The notes beneath the pieces are model-generated. The model was given only the letters and a program-made list of their open reading frames with translations. It ran no database searches and was not told the DNA's origin. Below, piece after piece: positions 39,321 through 51,069 of a stretch of DNA of 64,000 nucleotides. Numbering within the stretch: position 1 is the stretch's first letter; each line of letters starts with the position of its first letter. A program made the translations under genes and the position numbers. The DNA comes from Flaccisagitta enflata (Eukaryota > Chaetognatha > Sagittoidea > Aphragmophora): assembly GCA_965153355.1 (NCBI GenBank), contig OZ231126.1, forward strand, positions 74,214,001-74,278,000, read 5' to 3'.

Positions 39321-42300
39321 GCATATATCAACATGCCTTTGAAATGTGCGGAATACCTTGGGGAACACCAATTTGGGGCTTATTTTGCTGAAACCTGGAA
39401 CATTCACGATTGCCCCCCAAAAAGTGCCTATTTTGGCCCAAAATGGCCATTTTTGGCGGTTTTTGGCCGAAGAACCTTACTCAATGTTGGCCAATTGGAC
39501 TGAAATTTGGCAGGCACATGTAACTACATCCTACTTACCTTCCCTAGAAAGATCATGAAATTTCTCAAAATTTTGGGTACCTAATTATTTTTTCGACTGT
39601 ACCAGATACCAAAAAATAATTATTTGCCCCCCTTAACCTTGTCCGGTTTTGATGAAATTCTAACTGAAGCTTCTCAACATCATGTACTACTACCACCTTA
39701 AATTCTATAAGAATCGGATTTTGTTAAGATGACCAAATTGAACTTCAAAGTTGCAAAACGACTTTTCAAATTTTAGAAAATTCAACTTTTACATGGGGAC
39801 AATGACAAATCATGCAGGGGACGGGTCAACCATGACCCAAAAAATGTTGTTGGGGTTGTTGGTGATCTCCAAAAAAAATTTCAACCCTTATTTAGCATTT
39901 TTTGCCTGTCAAAAAACATAGCTCGCTACGCGCTAAATGGTGAAAAATTGGGATTTTAGGCATGTAATATTTTAGGCATGTAATATTCTGCCATGGAATC
40001 CTCTAAACCACCTCTGCTTACTAGCTTACCTGTTTCTTTATTCATAAATCACATTTGGTTCACTGTTGCAGGCAAAATTTAAGGCCCAAAAGGCCCAAAA
40101 ATTTCTTTTTTGGATGTACCAACAACCAAAACAAGGTCAACAAACCTTAGTCGCGTGGTAACAAAGGAAATGAAGGTAATAAAGGTAATAAAGGTAATAA
40201 AGGTAATAAAGATAATAAAGGTAATTTAAGTAATAAAAGTAATAAAGGTAATAAAGGTAAAGGCAATGAAGGTAAAGGTAACTAAGGTAAAGGTAATAAA
40301 GGTAAAAGTACCTTAAGTACCTTATGTACCATTGAGTACCCTTAAGTACCCTAAACAACCCTAAAGTACTCTAAAGTACCTTTCGTACCTAAAATACTCT
40401 TAAGTAAACTGATGTACCCTAAGGTACCCTTAAGTATCTGATGTACCCTAAAGTACCTTAAACAACCCTTAGGTACCCTAAAGTACCCAAAAGTACCTAA
40501 GGTACCCAAAAGTACCTAAGGTAACCTACATACCCTTTATTACCTGTAGTACCCTTAAATACCTATAGTACCCTGAAGTACCCTAAAATACCTTAAAGTA
40601 CCCTAAAGTACCCTAAAGTACCTTTAAAATGAAGATTTAGGTTTTATTTCAAAAAAGTTACCGACCGACTGACAGACCGACAGACCGACTGACCGACATA
40701 GCGGCTTCTAGAGTCGCGTTCACGCGACTAAAAATGGTACTTACCCCCCTTGACCGATTTTGATAAGATTTTAACTGTGGCCTTTCAACATGTATTACTA
40801 TCACCTTAAATTCTATGAAAATCAGACATAAATATGCCAAATTATACTTAAAATTCATAAAACGACATTTCAAATTTTTAAAAATTAGACTTTCATGTGG
40901 GAACAATGTCAAATGATGTAGGGGACGTTTCAACCATGACCCAAGAAATGTTGTTGGGGTTGTTGGTGATATCCAAAAAAAAATTTCATCCCTTACTTAG
41001 CATTTTTTGCCTGTCAAAAAATTGAATTAAAGTCGATACTAGTCGCAAAATTGGAATTTTGGGCATGTAGAAGGTAATATCATGCCATGGACTCCTCCAA
41101 ACCACCTGTGCTTCCTAGCTTACATATTTCTTTAATTCACTAATCACATTTGGTTCACTGTTGCAGGAAAGATTTTAAAAAAGAAATTTTTGAGATCACC
41201 AACAACCCCAACAACATTTTTTGGGTCATGGTTGACCCATCCCCTACATCATTTGTCATAGTCCCCACTTAAAAGTTGAATTTTCAAATATTCAAAAAGT
41301 CGTTTATCAACTATAAAGTCCAATTTGGGCATCTTAATGAAGTCTGATTTTCATAGAATTTATGGTGGTAGTAGTACATGATGTGTACAAGCTGCAGTTA
41401 AAATTTTTCAAAATCAGACAAGGTTTTGGGGGGTAAACAGTGTTTACTAAACACTATTTTTTGGGCTGTTGGTGCACCGAAAATAGCAATCTTTGGGTGC
41501 TTAAAAAGCCTAAAACCTTGTATTTTGCCTGCAACAGTGAACCAAATGTGATTGGTGAACCAAGCTAGGAAGAACAGGTGGTTCTGAGGAGTCCATGGCA
41601 TGATATTACCTTCAAGATGCCCATAATAATCCCGATATTATGCCATTTTGCGCCTAATAGCGAGTTTTTTTTATTTTTTTTTGACAGGCAGAAAATGCTA
41701 AATAAGGGTTGAAATTTTTTGGGAGATTACCAACAACCCCAACAACATTTTTTGGGTCATGGTTGACCCATCCCCTATATCATTTGTCATTGTCTCCACG
41801 TGAAAATTGAATTTTCTAAAATTTGAAAAGTCGTTTTTCAACTTTGAAGTCCAATTTGGGCATCTTAATGAAATCCGATTTTCAAAAAATTTTAGGTGTT
41901 ACTACCTCGGAAATAACTATGGCAACACCCAGAGAATATTTCGATTTATCAGTAAGAAATTACCTAAATGGTTATACTGATAATATCACAATGCAAAATT
42001 ATCTTTTCTTTCATGAATATTTCCATCCATACATCAAAGAAACTTAGTAGTGAGGTTACTCTCTTAATTATGCATTAAATCATCTTTTGTTATATTGGAA
42101 CAATTTCTTATGCTTAGTGTGATAAAAAGTGTTTCCGCTATTTTTCTTGCCATTTCTTAACGGTTTAAACTGCAAAAATTGGATTGAGCTCATCTTGTAG
42201 ATTTTCTGATGTTGGTTAATTTGTTTTTTTTAACAAACTTTCTAGCCTATTTAGAAGCCGAGAAATCTTAAGTTAAACTCATTGCTAAATTTTCTTATTG

Positions 42301-42850
42301 ATCCTTCTTAAATTTTTTGGCATTTTCTGAATATGCCTGTTTTTACTCTTTTGCTTGCTTTTTCTTAATGGTTAAAGTTGCAGGAACCAGATTGCGCTCA
42401 TTTTGAAGATTTTTCTATGTAGATTAATTTCTTTTTTTGAAAAAGTATGTAGCTGCTTTAGAAGCTGAGATATTCTTAGTTGAAGCTGTTGCAATACTTA
42501 TTTCCTATGTAGTAGTAGAGCATGATGTTGAGAAGCTACAGTTCAATTTTAATCAAAAAGGTTAAGGGGGGTAAACACTTATTTTTTGGTGTCTTGTACT
42601 GTCAAAAAAACGGTTTTTTGTGATTTTATGTACCTAAAATTTTGAGAAATTTCATGATTTTTCTAGGGTAAGTAGGATGTAGTTTAAGTAAGTTCTTAAG
42701 GCCAAAAACCGCCAAAAATGGCCATTTTGGGTCAAAATGGGCCTTTTTTTTGGGGACAATGGTAAACGTTCCAGATTTGAGCAAAATAAGCCCTGAATTA
42801 GTGTTCCCGAGGTATTCCGCACATTTTAAGAGGCATGTTGATTAGCTTGT
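39320..42850. repeat. 3.5-kb compound fold-back with internally duplicated arms
   Basis: Left arm 39325-40085 (GTGCGGAATACCTTGGGGAA, GGCCATTTTTGGCGGTTTTT, AACCATGACCCAAAAAATGT) returns inverted at 41440-41905 and 42515-42850. A second, diverged copy of the arm lies at 40738-41185, with its own inverse at 41186-41440, so the structure contains a palindrome within a palindrome. Insertions: a type B Helentron-like element (40131-40729) and unrelated AT-rich DNA (41905-42515). Confidence 0.75.
40131..40729 (+). mobile_element. Helentron-like element, type B, nested in a fold-back
   Basis: ACAAGGTCAACAAACCTTAG with TCGCGTGG at the left; GAGTCGCGTTCACGCGACTA at the right. The core is (AAAGGTAAT)n at 40165-40290 then (GTACCCTAAA)n at 40300-40625, then (GACC)n. 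It separates two direct copies of the fold-back arm sequence, so it landed in that older element. Confidence 0.65.
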
Positions 42851-43029
42851 ACCTAAATGACAGAAAGTGATAAATTAGGCATTCTACATGCACTTTATGC
42901 TGTGGGGCTGTCTGGGGTCCTATTAAGATCAGTTTTGCCACTCAAATCCTACTTTAAGCTTTCCGCATCTTACCCTTGGTAAAACTTACCTCTATAGGAA
43001 ACCAAAAATTTCAAAGTGCTTAAATATCT

Positions 43030-43300
43030 GTTTTGACTGCAGATTTGAAATCTGCAGCAAAAACTGTTAATTGAAAGTGCTTTCCTTTTTTCAATATTCC
43101 AACAAGAAGATGCTCAAAATAAGCGTTGAAGTTTGCTAAACTTACCTTTCTCTTTTATTTCTTTGTAAAATTGCCAAACTTACCTTTTTGTCATATCTTT
43201 AAGATGAAATTTGACTATGATCCCGAAGGAATTTTGAAAAAAGAAGAGCACTTTCAATTATCAGTTTTTCATGCAGATTTCAAATCTGCAGTCAAAAATG
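43030..43300. repeat. Inverted repeat overlapping the start of the 172-aa gene
   Basis: 43030-43100 (TTTTGACTGCAGATTTGAAA, AATTGAAAGTGC) pairs with 43230-43300 at about 85 percent by eye, leaving a 130-base loop. The right arm is inside exon 1 of the 43204-43850 gene. Confidence 0.7.
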
Positions 43301-43850
43301 ACGTTTGCTGTAATTCTAACTTAAACTCAAATTTGTCAACCCGGCATCATTTATCAATCATGGGCCATTCGATGCTCATAGGTCTTCCATCCCGTGAAGC
43401 TGACTCGGACGTGCCTGAAGAAGAAGACTCCGTGGAGACGAAAGATATCCGAACCAACAACAGTACGTAAAAAATTGAAACAAAGCTGATATGAAACGAA
43501 ATGATTTTGTAATGTTAAAGCTTAACACATTACGTAACACATTATTAGTTCTTATGCATCCTGAAATTAATATCGGCTCTTTAAACTTAGGTACGCTTTC
43601 CCGGCAAGCATCTTATCCCACCGGATGTTGGGGCCGACCCGGACCGAGTCATTTGACAATAAGACTTGTCAAAGAAGCTTTTGATACGTACTCTTCTATG
43701 GAGGCAAGAAGAGACGCTATTTGGAGGAAGTTGAAGGAGGCCAAAAAAAATCCCCGCGCCCTCAAAATTTCAGACTGCTTGGGTTGGAATATGCGTTTTG
43801 GTTATGATTGCGTTTACTACGGGAAGATGTATTCTGAGATTTTCTATTAA
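43204..43850 (+). CDS. Two-exon gene, 172-aa protein of unknown function
   Basis: Exon 1 is 43204-43462 and exon 2 is 43591-43850, joined by a 128-base intron (GTACGT...TTAG, phase 1). The start ATG has A at -3. The N-terminal half is acidic (PSREADSDVPEEEDSVETKD). The C-terminal half is basic and helical (AFDTYSSMEARRDAIWRKLK, then EAKKNPRALK) and ends with aromatic residues (WNMRFGYDCVYYGK). About residues 9-33 are encoded inside one arm of a 71-base inverted repeat (43030-43100 with 43230-43300), which is unusual for a conserved exon. An upstream exon ending in TTTAAG just before the ATG cannot be excluded. No family recognised; it may be transposon-derived. Confidence 0.5.
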
Positions 43851-44320
43851 TCTAGGAATTTTATGATAAAAATATTTTAGCTCTGAAGAGCTTTTTTTTT
43901 CTCGAATGCATGCAGTAATCGGGGTTTGACATGACATCTATTGAGCTCAATTTTCCTACTGGGGATAACTTCTTTGTTGGGTTCTTTGAAATGATGATCG
44001 TGAAATGACATTATGTATGTTTTTATGATAGCACAATACATATTTATTTTCAAACCAACATTGCGCATCCTGTTCAGAAAGGATGTCTTCTGATCGAGTA
44101 CTGACAAAATCAAGCCTTTACAGTACCATAAGAATATGTATATTGGGTAAAAAGTTCTTTCTTGGTGTACGTTTGCCAAATAAATTGAATAGAAGAATTA
44201 TGTTGAAAGGATGAAGAGAGACAATAACTTTGAACACGGTGGTGATCATGTAAAGGTTTCGAAAACGAGAGGGATTGGAGAAAAACAAGCCCAGGAAAGC
44301 CAACGTCCCAATATGCGTCT

Positions 44321-44400
44321 TGAATGAATGAATGAATGAATGAATGAATGAATGAATGAATGAATGAATAAATGAATGAATGAACAAACAAATGAATGAA
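44321..44400. repeat. (TGAA)n microsatellite
   Basis: About 19 units; 43851-44320 and 44400-44916 show no supported gene. Confidence 0.9.
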
Positions 44401-44924
44401 TTTGAGAAGTCGAACTTCTAATAGGAGTGACAGTTAAAAATTATGATGAATATAAATGTTGCCGTGGTGTGACCGACGGACGAACATGACCTCATATGTA
44501 GCGGATATATTTAAAATCTACAGTGGGGTTTGGGTGAAAAAAATCACATTGACGCCCCTGGTTGCGACCAAATATCTAGGATAGCTATTTGTTAGTTTAT
44601 TAGTAACATGAAACATGATCTAAGTTGTTCCTATTTCACTAGAAATTACCGCGTGAACAAATGGCGCAGATGTGAGGTTTGGCGTCTTGATGCGTCGTCA
44701 GATGGCGCTTTACATGGGACACCTTATAAATGAAAGTCCAGTGTCCCCAAGTTGGATAGTTAGTAGCTAGATTTGGATACGGAGGTACCTTAGATAGTAA
44801 AGAAATAATCTGGATACCAGATACTAATCTAAATACTAAATTTAATTTTTCTAGATAATGCTGAATACTAATGATTTTTTAAAATTTTCGAGATTTTCTT
44901 TGATTTAAAGACAATTGTCACACC

Positions 44925-45306
44925 TAGAGATGCAGAAGCGGAAGCGGGTGGAAGCGGTAGTTTGAGTATGGAAGCGGAAGCGGAAGCGCAATTTTGAAAT
45001 CAAATGGAAGCGGAAGCGGAAGCAAAAACTTTTTTTGATGCCTAATGGAAGCGGAAGCGGAAGCGAAAGGACACAATCAAGCGCTTCCGCTTCCGCTTCC
45101 GCTTCCACTTCAGATCCTGACAATATCTGGACAATAATCATGTCAGTTTTAGTGGTACTCATTTCAGTATAATTCATTCATTCTTTATTGTTTCTTTCTT
45201 TGCTTGGTGTTATTATTTTTTTCTTATTGCTTTTAACTATATTTTTCCATCATGTTTGTCTTTGTTAGTCTATCTTTTTATCTTTCTTTCATTTTATCTG
45301 ACTTTT

Positions 45307-45377
<71 letters not shown>

Positions 45378-45391
45378 TTTTTTGACTCTCA

Positions 45392-45441
<50 letters not shown>

Positions 45442-46190
45442 TTTTTTTTCCCCTCTCTCTCTTTCTCTCTTTTTCATTTATTCACTCACTCTCTTTTTAA
45501 CCTTTTTTCTTTCTTATGAATATACAAATGAACACCTGTGTAAGTCACATGATTTTTTTAGCCTAGGATTAATTCTGAGTAAACAATGAACTTCTGGAAA
45601 AAAATTGAGCTCTTCCAGAAATAGTTGGTTGGTTAATTGAAAAGGAGCAAGACTCATATACCTTAAGACCTGATTTCAAATATTTTTGAAAAACAAAAGC
45701 AAAAAGATGATTCAATGATGTCATAAATAAATAAACAAAGTTAAGAAAAAAATGATTTTAAAGATTAGTTGAAAGTTATAGAATAAAATTACTTTTCATA
45801 AATAAATACGAAATGATTGTTTAAACTTATTGCAATAATTAATAACAGCAAAAAAATTCTATATATGTCATTAACATATTTTTTATTATTTTTTATATTT
45901 CCTTGTTTTACCTCCTCTCTTTTTTTACATAAAAAAACATTTTATATAACTTAAATAAATATTATAGTGAAATACTTAACAATGTGGAAGCAGAGGCGGA
46001 AGCGGAAGCGGAAGCGGAAGCGGAAGCGGAAGCTAGGCCTTCTAAAATAGTGGAAGCGGAAGCAGAAGCAGAAGCTATGCTTTTTAAAATGGTGGAAGCG
46101 GAAGTGGAAGCGGAAGCTGTCAATTCTCAAATATGTCTTTTGGAAGCGGAAGCGGAAGCGGTCCAAAAATCTACCGCCTCTGCATCTCTA
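44925..46190. mobile_element. hAT-like non-autonomous element, 1.27 kb
   Basis: A perfect 8-base direct repeat GTCACACC flanks it (44917-44924 and 46191-46198). The terminal inverted repeats are TAGAGATGCAGAAGCGG at the left and TAGAGATGCAGAGGCGG (reverse) at the right. The 8-base duplication and TAGAGATGCA-type TIR are hallmarks of hAT elements. Both subterminal regions are arrays of GGAAGC hexamers in inverted orientation (44935-45100 and 45987-46165). The interior is AT-rich with (TC)n and (TCTG)n; no transposase. Confidence 0.85.
45310..45470. repeat. (TC)n and (TGTC)n tracts inside the hAT-like element
   Basis: TC at 45310-45370, poly-T, TCTG at 45393-45428, then TC again. Confidence 0.95.
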
Positions 46191-46416
46191 GTCACACCAA
46201 TAAAATCTTAAAAAACATTTTAATAAATATCTAAATTTACTTATCATGAGTTTATTTAACTTAGATTTTGGTTAAAACTATGTATAAAATCATTTGGGAT
46301 CAATTCACAATATGTATGACAGAATGCAGTAAATGTCTATTTTGAAAATAATTAGAATTTCATTTTTATGTCAGTATTTGAATAAAAAATTATGAAGGTA
46401 GTGATATGAAATTTGG

Positions 46417-46740
46417 ACTTGGTTACCACACCAGGTTATCTGTAATGTAAAACAAGATTGCTTGGAATTGCTCAGATTTTACTTGGTTGCTCAGGGTTGC
46501 TGGGGTTAGCTCGGGTTGATGGTATTGTCATGCAGTGAAGCACTATTGTTATTGATCATAGTGGAGCTGTTTCTAACAATGCAACCCCGAGCAACCCTTC
46601 GCCACCCCAAGCAACCACGAGCAAACCCAGAGCAACCAAGAGTAAACCCCGAGCTTAGGTTGCTTGAGGTTAATTCAGGGTTAAACCCCAAGTGACCTCC
46701 GGGGTTTAATCTCACCCCAGATTACAGGGGGTACCAAGTG
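46417..46740. mobile_element. 324-base inverted-repeat element rich in GAGCAACC units
   Basis: Ends ACTTGGTTACCAC and GGTACCAAGTG are inverted; both halves hold AGCAACC/GGTTGCT units in opposite orientation. Probably a miniature fold-back element. Confidence 0.5.
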
Positions 46741-46761
46741 TTAGACCCATATAAATCAAGA

Positions 46762-46920
46762 ATGAGAGCATTTGAAGCTTTCACTATCTCTCAAAATATC
46801 GTACTCTTGCTTTGGGTCAAATCAATCATAAATAAAGATGAATACAAGCAAGAACCACTCTTAGCTGAAAAATTTTCCTGCTTGCTCTGGAAGAAATTAG
46901 CCTCTACAATTTTCAGCTGA
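46762..46920 (+). CDS. Possible short coding fragment, 52 codons
   Basis: ATG at 46762 opens a frame (MRAFEAFTISQNIVLLLWVK, then a charged segment ending KLASTIFS) to TGA at 46920. Composition is protein-like, but it is short and stands alone next to a small inverted-repeat element. It could be a transposon or gene remnant. Confidence 0.18.
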   Translation: MRAFEAFTISQNIVLLLWVKSIINKDEYKQEPLLAEKFSCLLWKKLASTIFS

Positions 46921-47649
46921 TGATATAACACAAAACCTAGACCCTTTGGCTTTGCATACCATATAGAAAATATACAGGAAATATTTGATTATCCTCCTTT
47001 TTTTTGTCCCCCCTATATTTCACTATAAAAAATTGTGCTAAAATCCATATTTTGAATGACCTGATAAGTAAGAATTTTTTATAGGGAGTTACTTTTGTTA
47101 TACAGCGGTGCATTTAGCCAACATACATGAAGGATCTGAGCACATCAGGTCAAAAGCTCCTAAACTGTCAATTTGTCATACAAACATAGAAAAATCATAT
47201 AAACATTCAACTACTCTACATTCAAGTGCATTTCAAAAAACTGAGCAAAACTAATCTTTAAAAGCAATTGCAGCTTTGTCGGCGCTGCTTTGTAGTATAA
47301 TCTTTATGTTTAGATAGTAAACTAGATAGTGAAGGAAAAAATTTAGCTACTATCTAGATAGTAATAGCCATCAACTTGGATAGTAGCTCCAAAAACCACT
47401 TGGGGACACTGAATGAAACAATAGATAAACAGTAGTTCATATTTTATTTGTCGTTTCCTTTTTCTCTTATCGAGAAAAAAGGTTCTTATTTCGTAATACG
47501 TTTTTGTTGTCTTAAATTGTCACCTTGGTGGGAAATATATTTGTAAATGAAGCTTAACTATATTGTCAATAAATATGCAGACACTTAAAGAAAACATTGC
47601 CTGAAGTTGCCATAGAATGGAAAATTCCCGAGGGAGCATCACTTTCTTT
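46921..47649. other. Unannotated AT-rich stretch
   Basis: No ORF, RNA or repeat recognised apart from TAGATAGTA phrases near 47320-47390 that also occur at 44755-44800. Confidence 0.4.
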
Positions 47650-47730
47650 TTAGTCACGTGCTACGCGACTCTTCACCCTGCTTTGTCCTTTAGTTGTCAG
47701 TCCGTTGGTTGGCCACTACTTTTTTGGGCA
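47650..47730 (-). mobile_element. Helentron-like terminal fragment
   Basis: TTTTTAGTCACGTGCTACGC, CCTGCTTTGTCC and GTCCGTTGGTTGG only, directly followed by a GC-hairpin fragment (TTGGGCAGCGGCCCC at about 47724). Confidence 0.5.
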
Positions 47731-47853
47731 GCGGCCCCAAAAGAACCGATGATCTATGCCATTAGAATCCAAGGCCTGTACGGTCCTAGACCGGGTTGTA
47801 AAAAAATGTTATTTGCCAGTAGATCGGTGTCCTGACGAAAATCACGACTTTTT

Positions 47854-48030
47854 TAGTCGCGTGCTACGCGACTCTACACCCCGCTATGTCAGTCGGTCGG
47901 TCCCCTTTTTACTTTTTCGGCGTTTTTGAGCTTTTTGAGCATACGGCTCCTGCCCAGATGTCCTAGTGACCTTCTTCAGCACTGCTACTGCCCACCCGCA
48001 CGCGACTAGGGTAGCCGTGTATCCGGCCTT
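47854..48030 (-). mobile_element. Helentron-like element, type A, complete
   Basis: TAGTCGCGTGCTACGCGACT, CCCCGCTATGTCAGTCGGTC, CTCCTGCCCAGATG, CTACTGCCCACCCGCACGCG and GTGTATCCGGCC all present in the expected reverse order. Confidence 0.65.
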
Positions 48031-48820
48031 TTTTAAAGTTTAGGACACGGCTAGCTGGGCAGAACCAATCATCTCACCAAAAGCAACCACGATGATAGCG
48101 ACAAATACATGCTTCTTTGGCAAATCCCTGTAGGAGTATATATTATGCATGCTTAGTTACGTTATAAACTGCTTCCCTGTAATAGCTTTTCACGTTTATA
48201 ATCGTTCACGCTCATTTCTATTTAGCATGCCACGCTTATATCATTGCATTCTTTCATTCCCTTTGCTTACTTTAGTAATAGATTCAGCCTAGCATATAGT
48301 GGCTTTAATGATATACGGATTTCCAATTAACTGCATGATCCAACTAACTATTAATCCCGCTAACTATCGATTCCAATAACTATCGTCCGTGCATACTTTC
48401 ATTAACCATTCTATTGCCTCTCTAGATGACAAACACTAATACTGAATTGACTCTAGCCTGGGCATAGAACTAATGACGATAAGCCCGCCGATGATACAGA
48501 ATGCCAAGGACTCATGCATTCACGTAAGTTGCTAATCCTCCCAGAGTAGCCGCTTATATCCCTATACCTGACAATCTATCAGTCCTTCGATAGTTCATCA
48601 TTCGGCAATAATATGGAGAAGGAAACATTACAACAACAAGGTTTTTATTGCAAATCTTAATGAATTGACAGTAAACAATGCAACGAAGACACGAGAGAGA
48701 ACAGGTATTTATTGGCAAGCAAAAGGACGATCTGGACGGGACTGCCGTCCCTACACCCTAGGGCGACGCGAGCGACGGTGCAACTCCTCTATTCCGTCTG
48801 TTCCGTCTGTTCAGTGTGTG
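48031..48820. other. Unannotated stretch
   Basis: Mixed composition with CTAACTAT-type short repeats at 48340-48385. No gene supported. Confidence 0.4.
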
Positions 48821-48821
48821 T

Positions 48822-48910
<89 letters not shown>
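48822..48910. repeat. (TC)n microsatellite
   Basis: About 43 TC units after GTGTGTGTGTC. Confidence 0.95.
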
Positions 48911-48913
<3 letters not shown>

Positions 48914-49093
48914 CAGTTCGTGTAAGAACAAGGCATGAAGCACAGCCAGTATCGGTCGCAAAAATCCGCTTTAGCACACTTTTCAACCTGATCGTCACTG
49001 ACCCAAAAAGCGATGGACCAACGGACTGAGCCTCTTATAGAGTCGCTAGTCTGCGACTAAAAAGGGAAAAACCCTCCTGGCTATTCTTAATTA

Positions 49094-49269
49094 CGGTTGA
49101 ACCCCGCTCCAACGGACGTGCTTCTTACGGAATTCCGCTTACAACTGATACAGAATCTTTGTCCTCTACATGTTTTCTTTTTATACTCATATTGGCTATA
49201 ACAGAATTCTGCTTATGATGAATACATTTTTTCTGTTTTTTCGGAATCCGTTGGAATGGGATTTAACTG
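49094..49269. mobile_element. 176-base TA-flanked miniature element
   Basis: Ends CGGTTGAACCCCGCTCCAAC and (reverse) CAGTTAAATCCCATTCCAAC with TA at both sides. Related in style to 9825-9996 but more diverged. Confidence 0.7.
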
Positions 49270-49463
49270 TACTTTCTTTTCAAATAGGACAGTAACATTA
49301 AATTGAAACCTGTATGCGACTATGAGTAGCCATCGAGGGCCTCGCGTTACGCTTTATGGTTATCTTAGGGAATTCAATCCGGTGCACTTGTTTTTTCCCG
49401 CAAGGGCAAATCTTTAATTCAAGCGCACTCGAGTTTAAACATACAAAACCAAGTCCACACCTT

Positions 49464-49543
49464 GCCCTAAATCTATCTATAACCCAACCCTATCCCTAAC
49501 CCTAATACCCACCCCATCCCTAACCCTACCCCTAACCCTAAAA
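49464..49543. repeat. Interstitial telomere-like CCCTAA repeats
   Basis: Degenerate CCCTAACCCTAA units (TATCCCTAACCCTAATACC, CCCTAACCCTACCCCTAACC) form an 80-base block far from any sequence end. TTAGGG type. Confidence 0.75.
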
Positions 49544-49710
49544 CACTACCCGCGTGAAAACACTTTAAAACAAAAGACACGGATTGAAATCCCTAACGTG
49601 ACCCGCTTTATAGGCTAGTATACTAAACGATGAACCTAATTTTTTTTTTTGCCGTTAACGAATTAAAGTAGGCGTCCCCTGGAGGAAAGATCACCACGAA
49701 GCAACTGCAA

Positions 49711-49872
<162 letters not shown>

Positions 49873-50268
49873 TTTTATTTTTGTCATTTTGTGTGTCCGA
49901 GATTTTTTTTTGTCTGTCATGCTGTTCTCGAACCTTCAAATTATTTCCCTTTAACCTTTTGCGCTCCATGTGACTTTGACCGAATTTCAAATGAAGTTCT
50001 TTACGACATGGGTCTTCCACAGAGCAGTCTTGATAGAAGACGTATCGTGCCCCCTATTTATAAACAGATCAACATATTATTTTTCTTTAATTACTGCGGG
50101 CGGGGGCATGGGCTGCATGTCGGCGGATTTGTCAATCAGTCGATCCCTAATATTTCTCCACTCACAAGCATTTTGTGCTTTACTCCTGGTGTTACCCCTG
50201 TCCGTGCCAGAGGGTTGTTTATGCACCCCTGTTTCTTTGTTTCTTTCTTTTTGTTTCTCTTGTTTTTA

Positions 50269-50400
50269 GTTGCGGACATGCAACTCTATAATAGGCTTTG
50301 TCCGTCCATTGGTCCATAACCACGAGTCAAAAAGTGGGAAAACGCGCATTTCCACCCCTGCCAACCCGTCCACAACTGGTGGCCGTGTATCCGGCCCTGT
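50269..50400 (-). mobile_element. Helentron-like element, type A, GCGGACATGCAACT subtype
   Basis: TAGTTGCGGACATGCAACTC, GTCCGTCCATTGGTCC, CACCCCTGCCAACCCGTCCA and GTGTATCCGGCCCTG. Same subtype as 25449 and 58370. Confidence 0.55.
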
Positions 50401-50499
50401 TTTCTCTCTTCTCAAACTTTTCTCTCCTATGGATCGGTTTCGTAAACTTTGTTGTATTCCACCATTTATTTATTCTTTTTTTTTCTGACCGTCAGACTC

Positions 50500-50574
<75 letters not shown>
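50500..50574. repeat. (TC)n microsatellite
   Basis: About 36 units. The region 49900-50270 and 50575-50900 shows no convincing gene. Confidence 0.95.
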
Positions 50575-50577
<3 letters not shown>

Positions 50578-50898
50578 CTCTCCCCTATACTCTCGCACCA
50601 TCATGGTCGTAATTCGATGGCTCGTCCAGGTTCCTCAAAACCCCAAGAAGCGATTCTTTTTGTTTTCCACGTTCGTTTTCCAGTACGTGCATGCGTGTAT
50701 CTTATCCTTCAGCTGTTGTACCGTCATGTTGTCGTAAGGCCCGCGTTGCGCCAAAGTTTCCTGTTGACGCTCAGCTTCCTGCAATCGTTGCTTTTTACTC
50801 ACACGTTCTTTCATGCTATGTGCTTGCCAAGGATGCTGTTGATGAGCTTTTTTTCTCCGCGATTCTCAATCTGATTGAGAAGTTCATTAGTTCTAATT

Positions 50899-50975
50899 TT
50901 AGTCACGGACACGCGACTCTATTGGCCACTTTTTGGTCCGTCCGTCGGTCCATCGGTCCGTCACAAAGTTTGTTT
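50899..50975 (-). mobile_element. Helentron-like terminal fragment
   Basis: TTTAGTCACGGACACGCGAC then GGTCCGTCCGTCGGTCC; no other boxes. Confidence 0.45.
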
Positions 50976-51069
50976 TAACGACCATTGCGATTCAGATGAC
51001 GTATTCCAGCAACAAGGGATGATTGCATAGGAGATAGCTGCGTACGGTGTCTCTTTCCGTAGATCGTTG

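Noticed and set aside
41920-42047. 42-codon frame starting MATPREYFDLSVRN
   Set aside because: Short, single, in DNA inserted within a fold-back arm; no splice partner.
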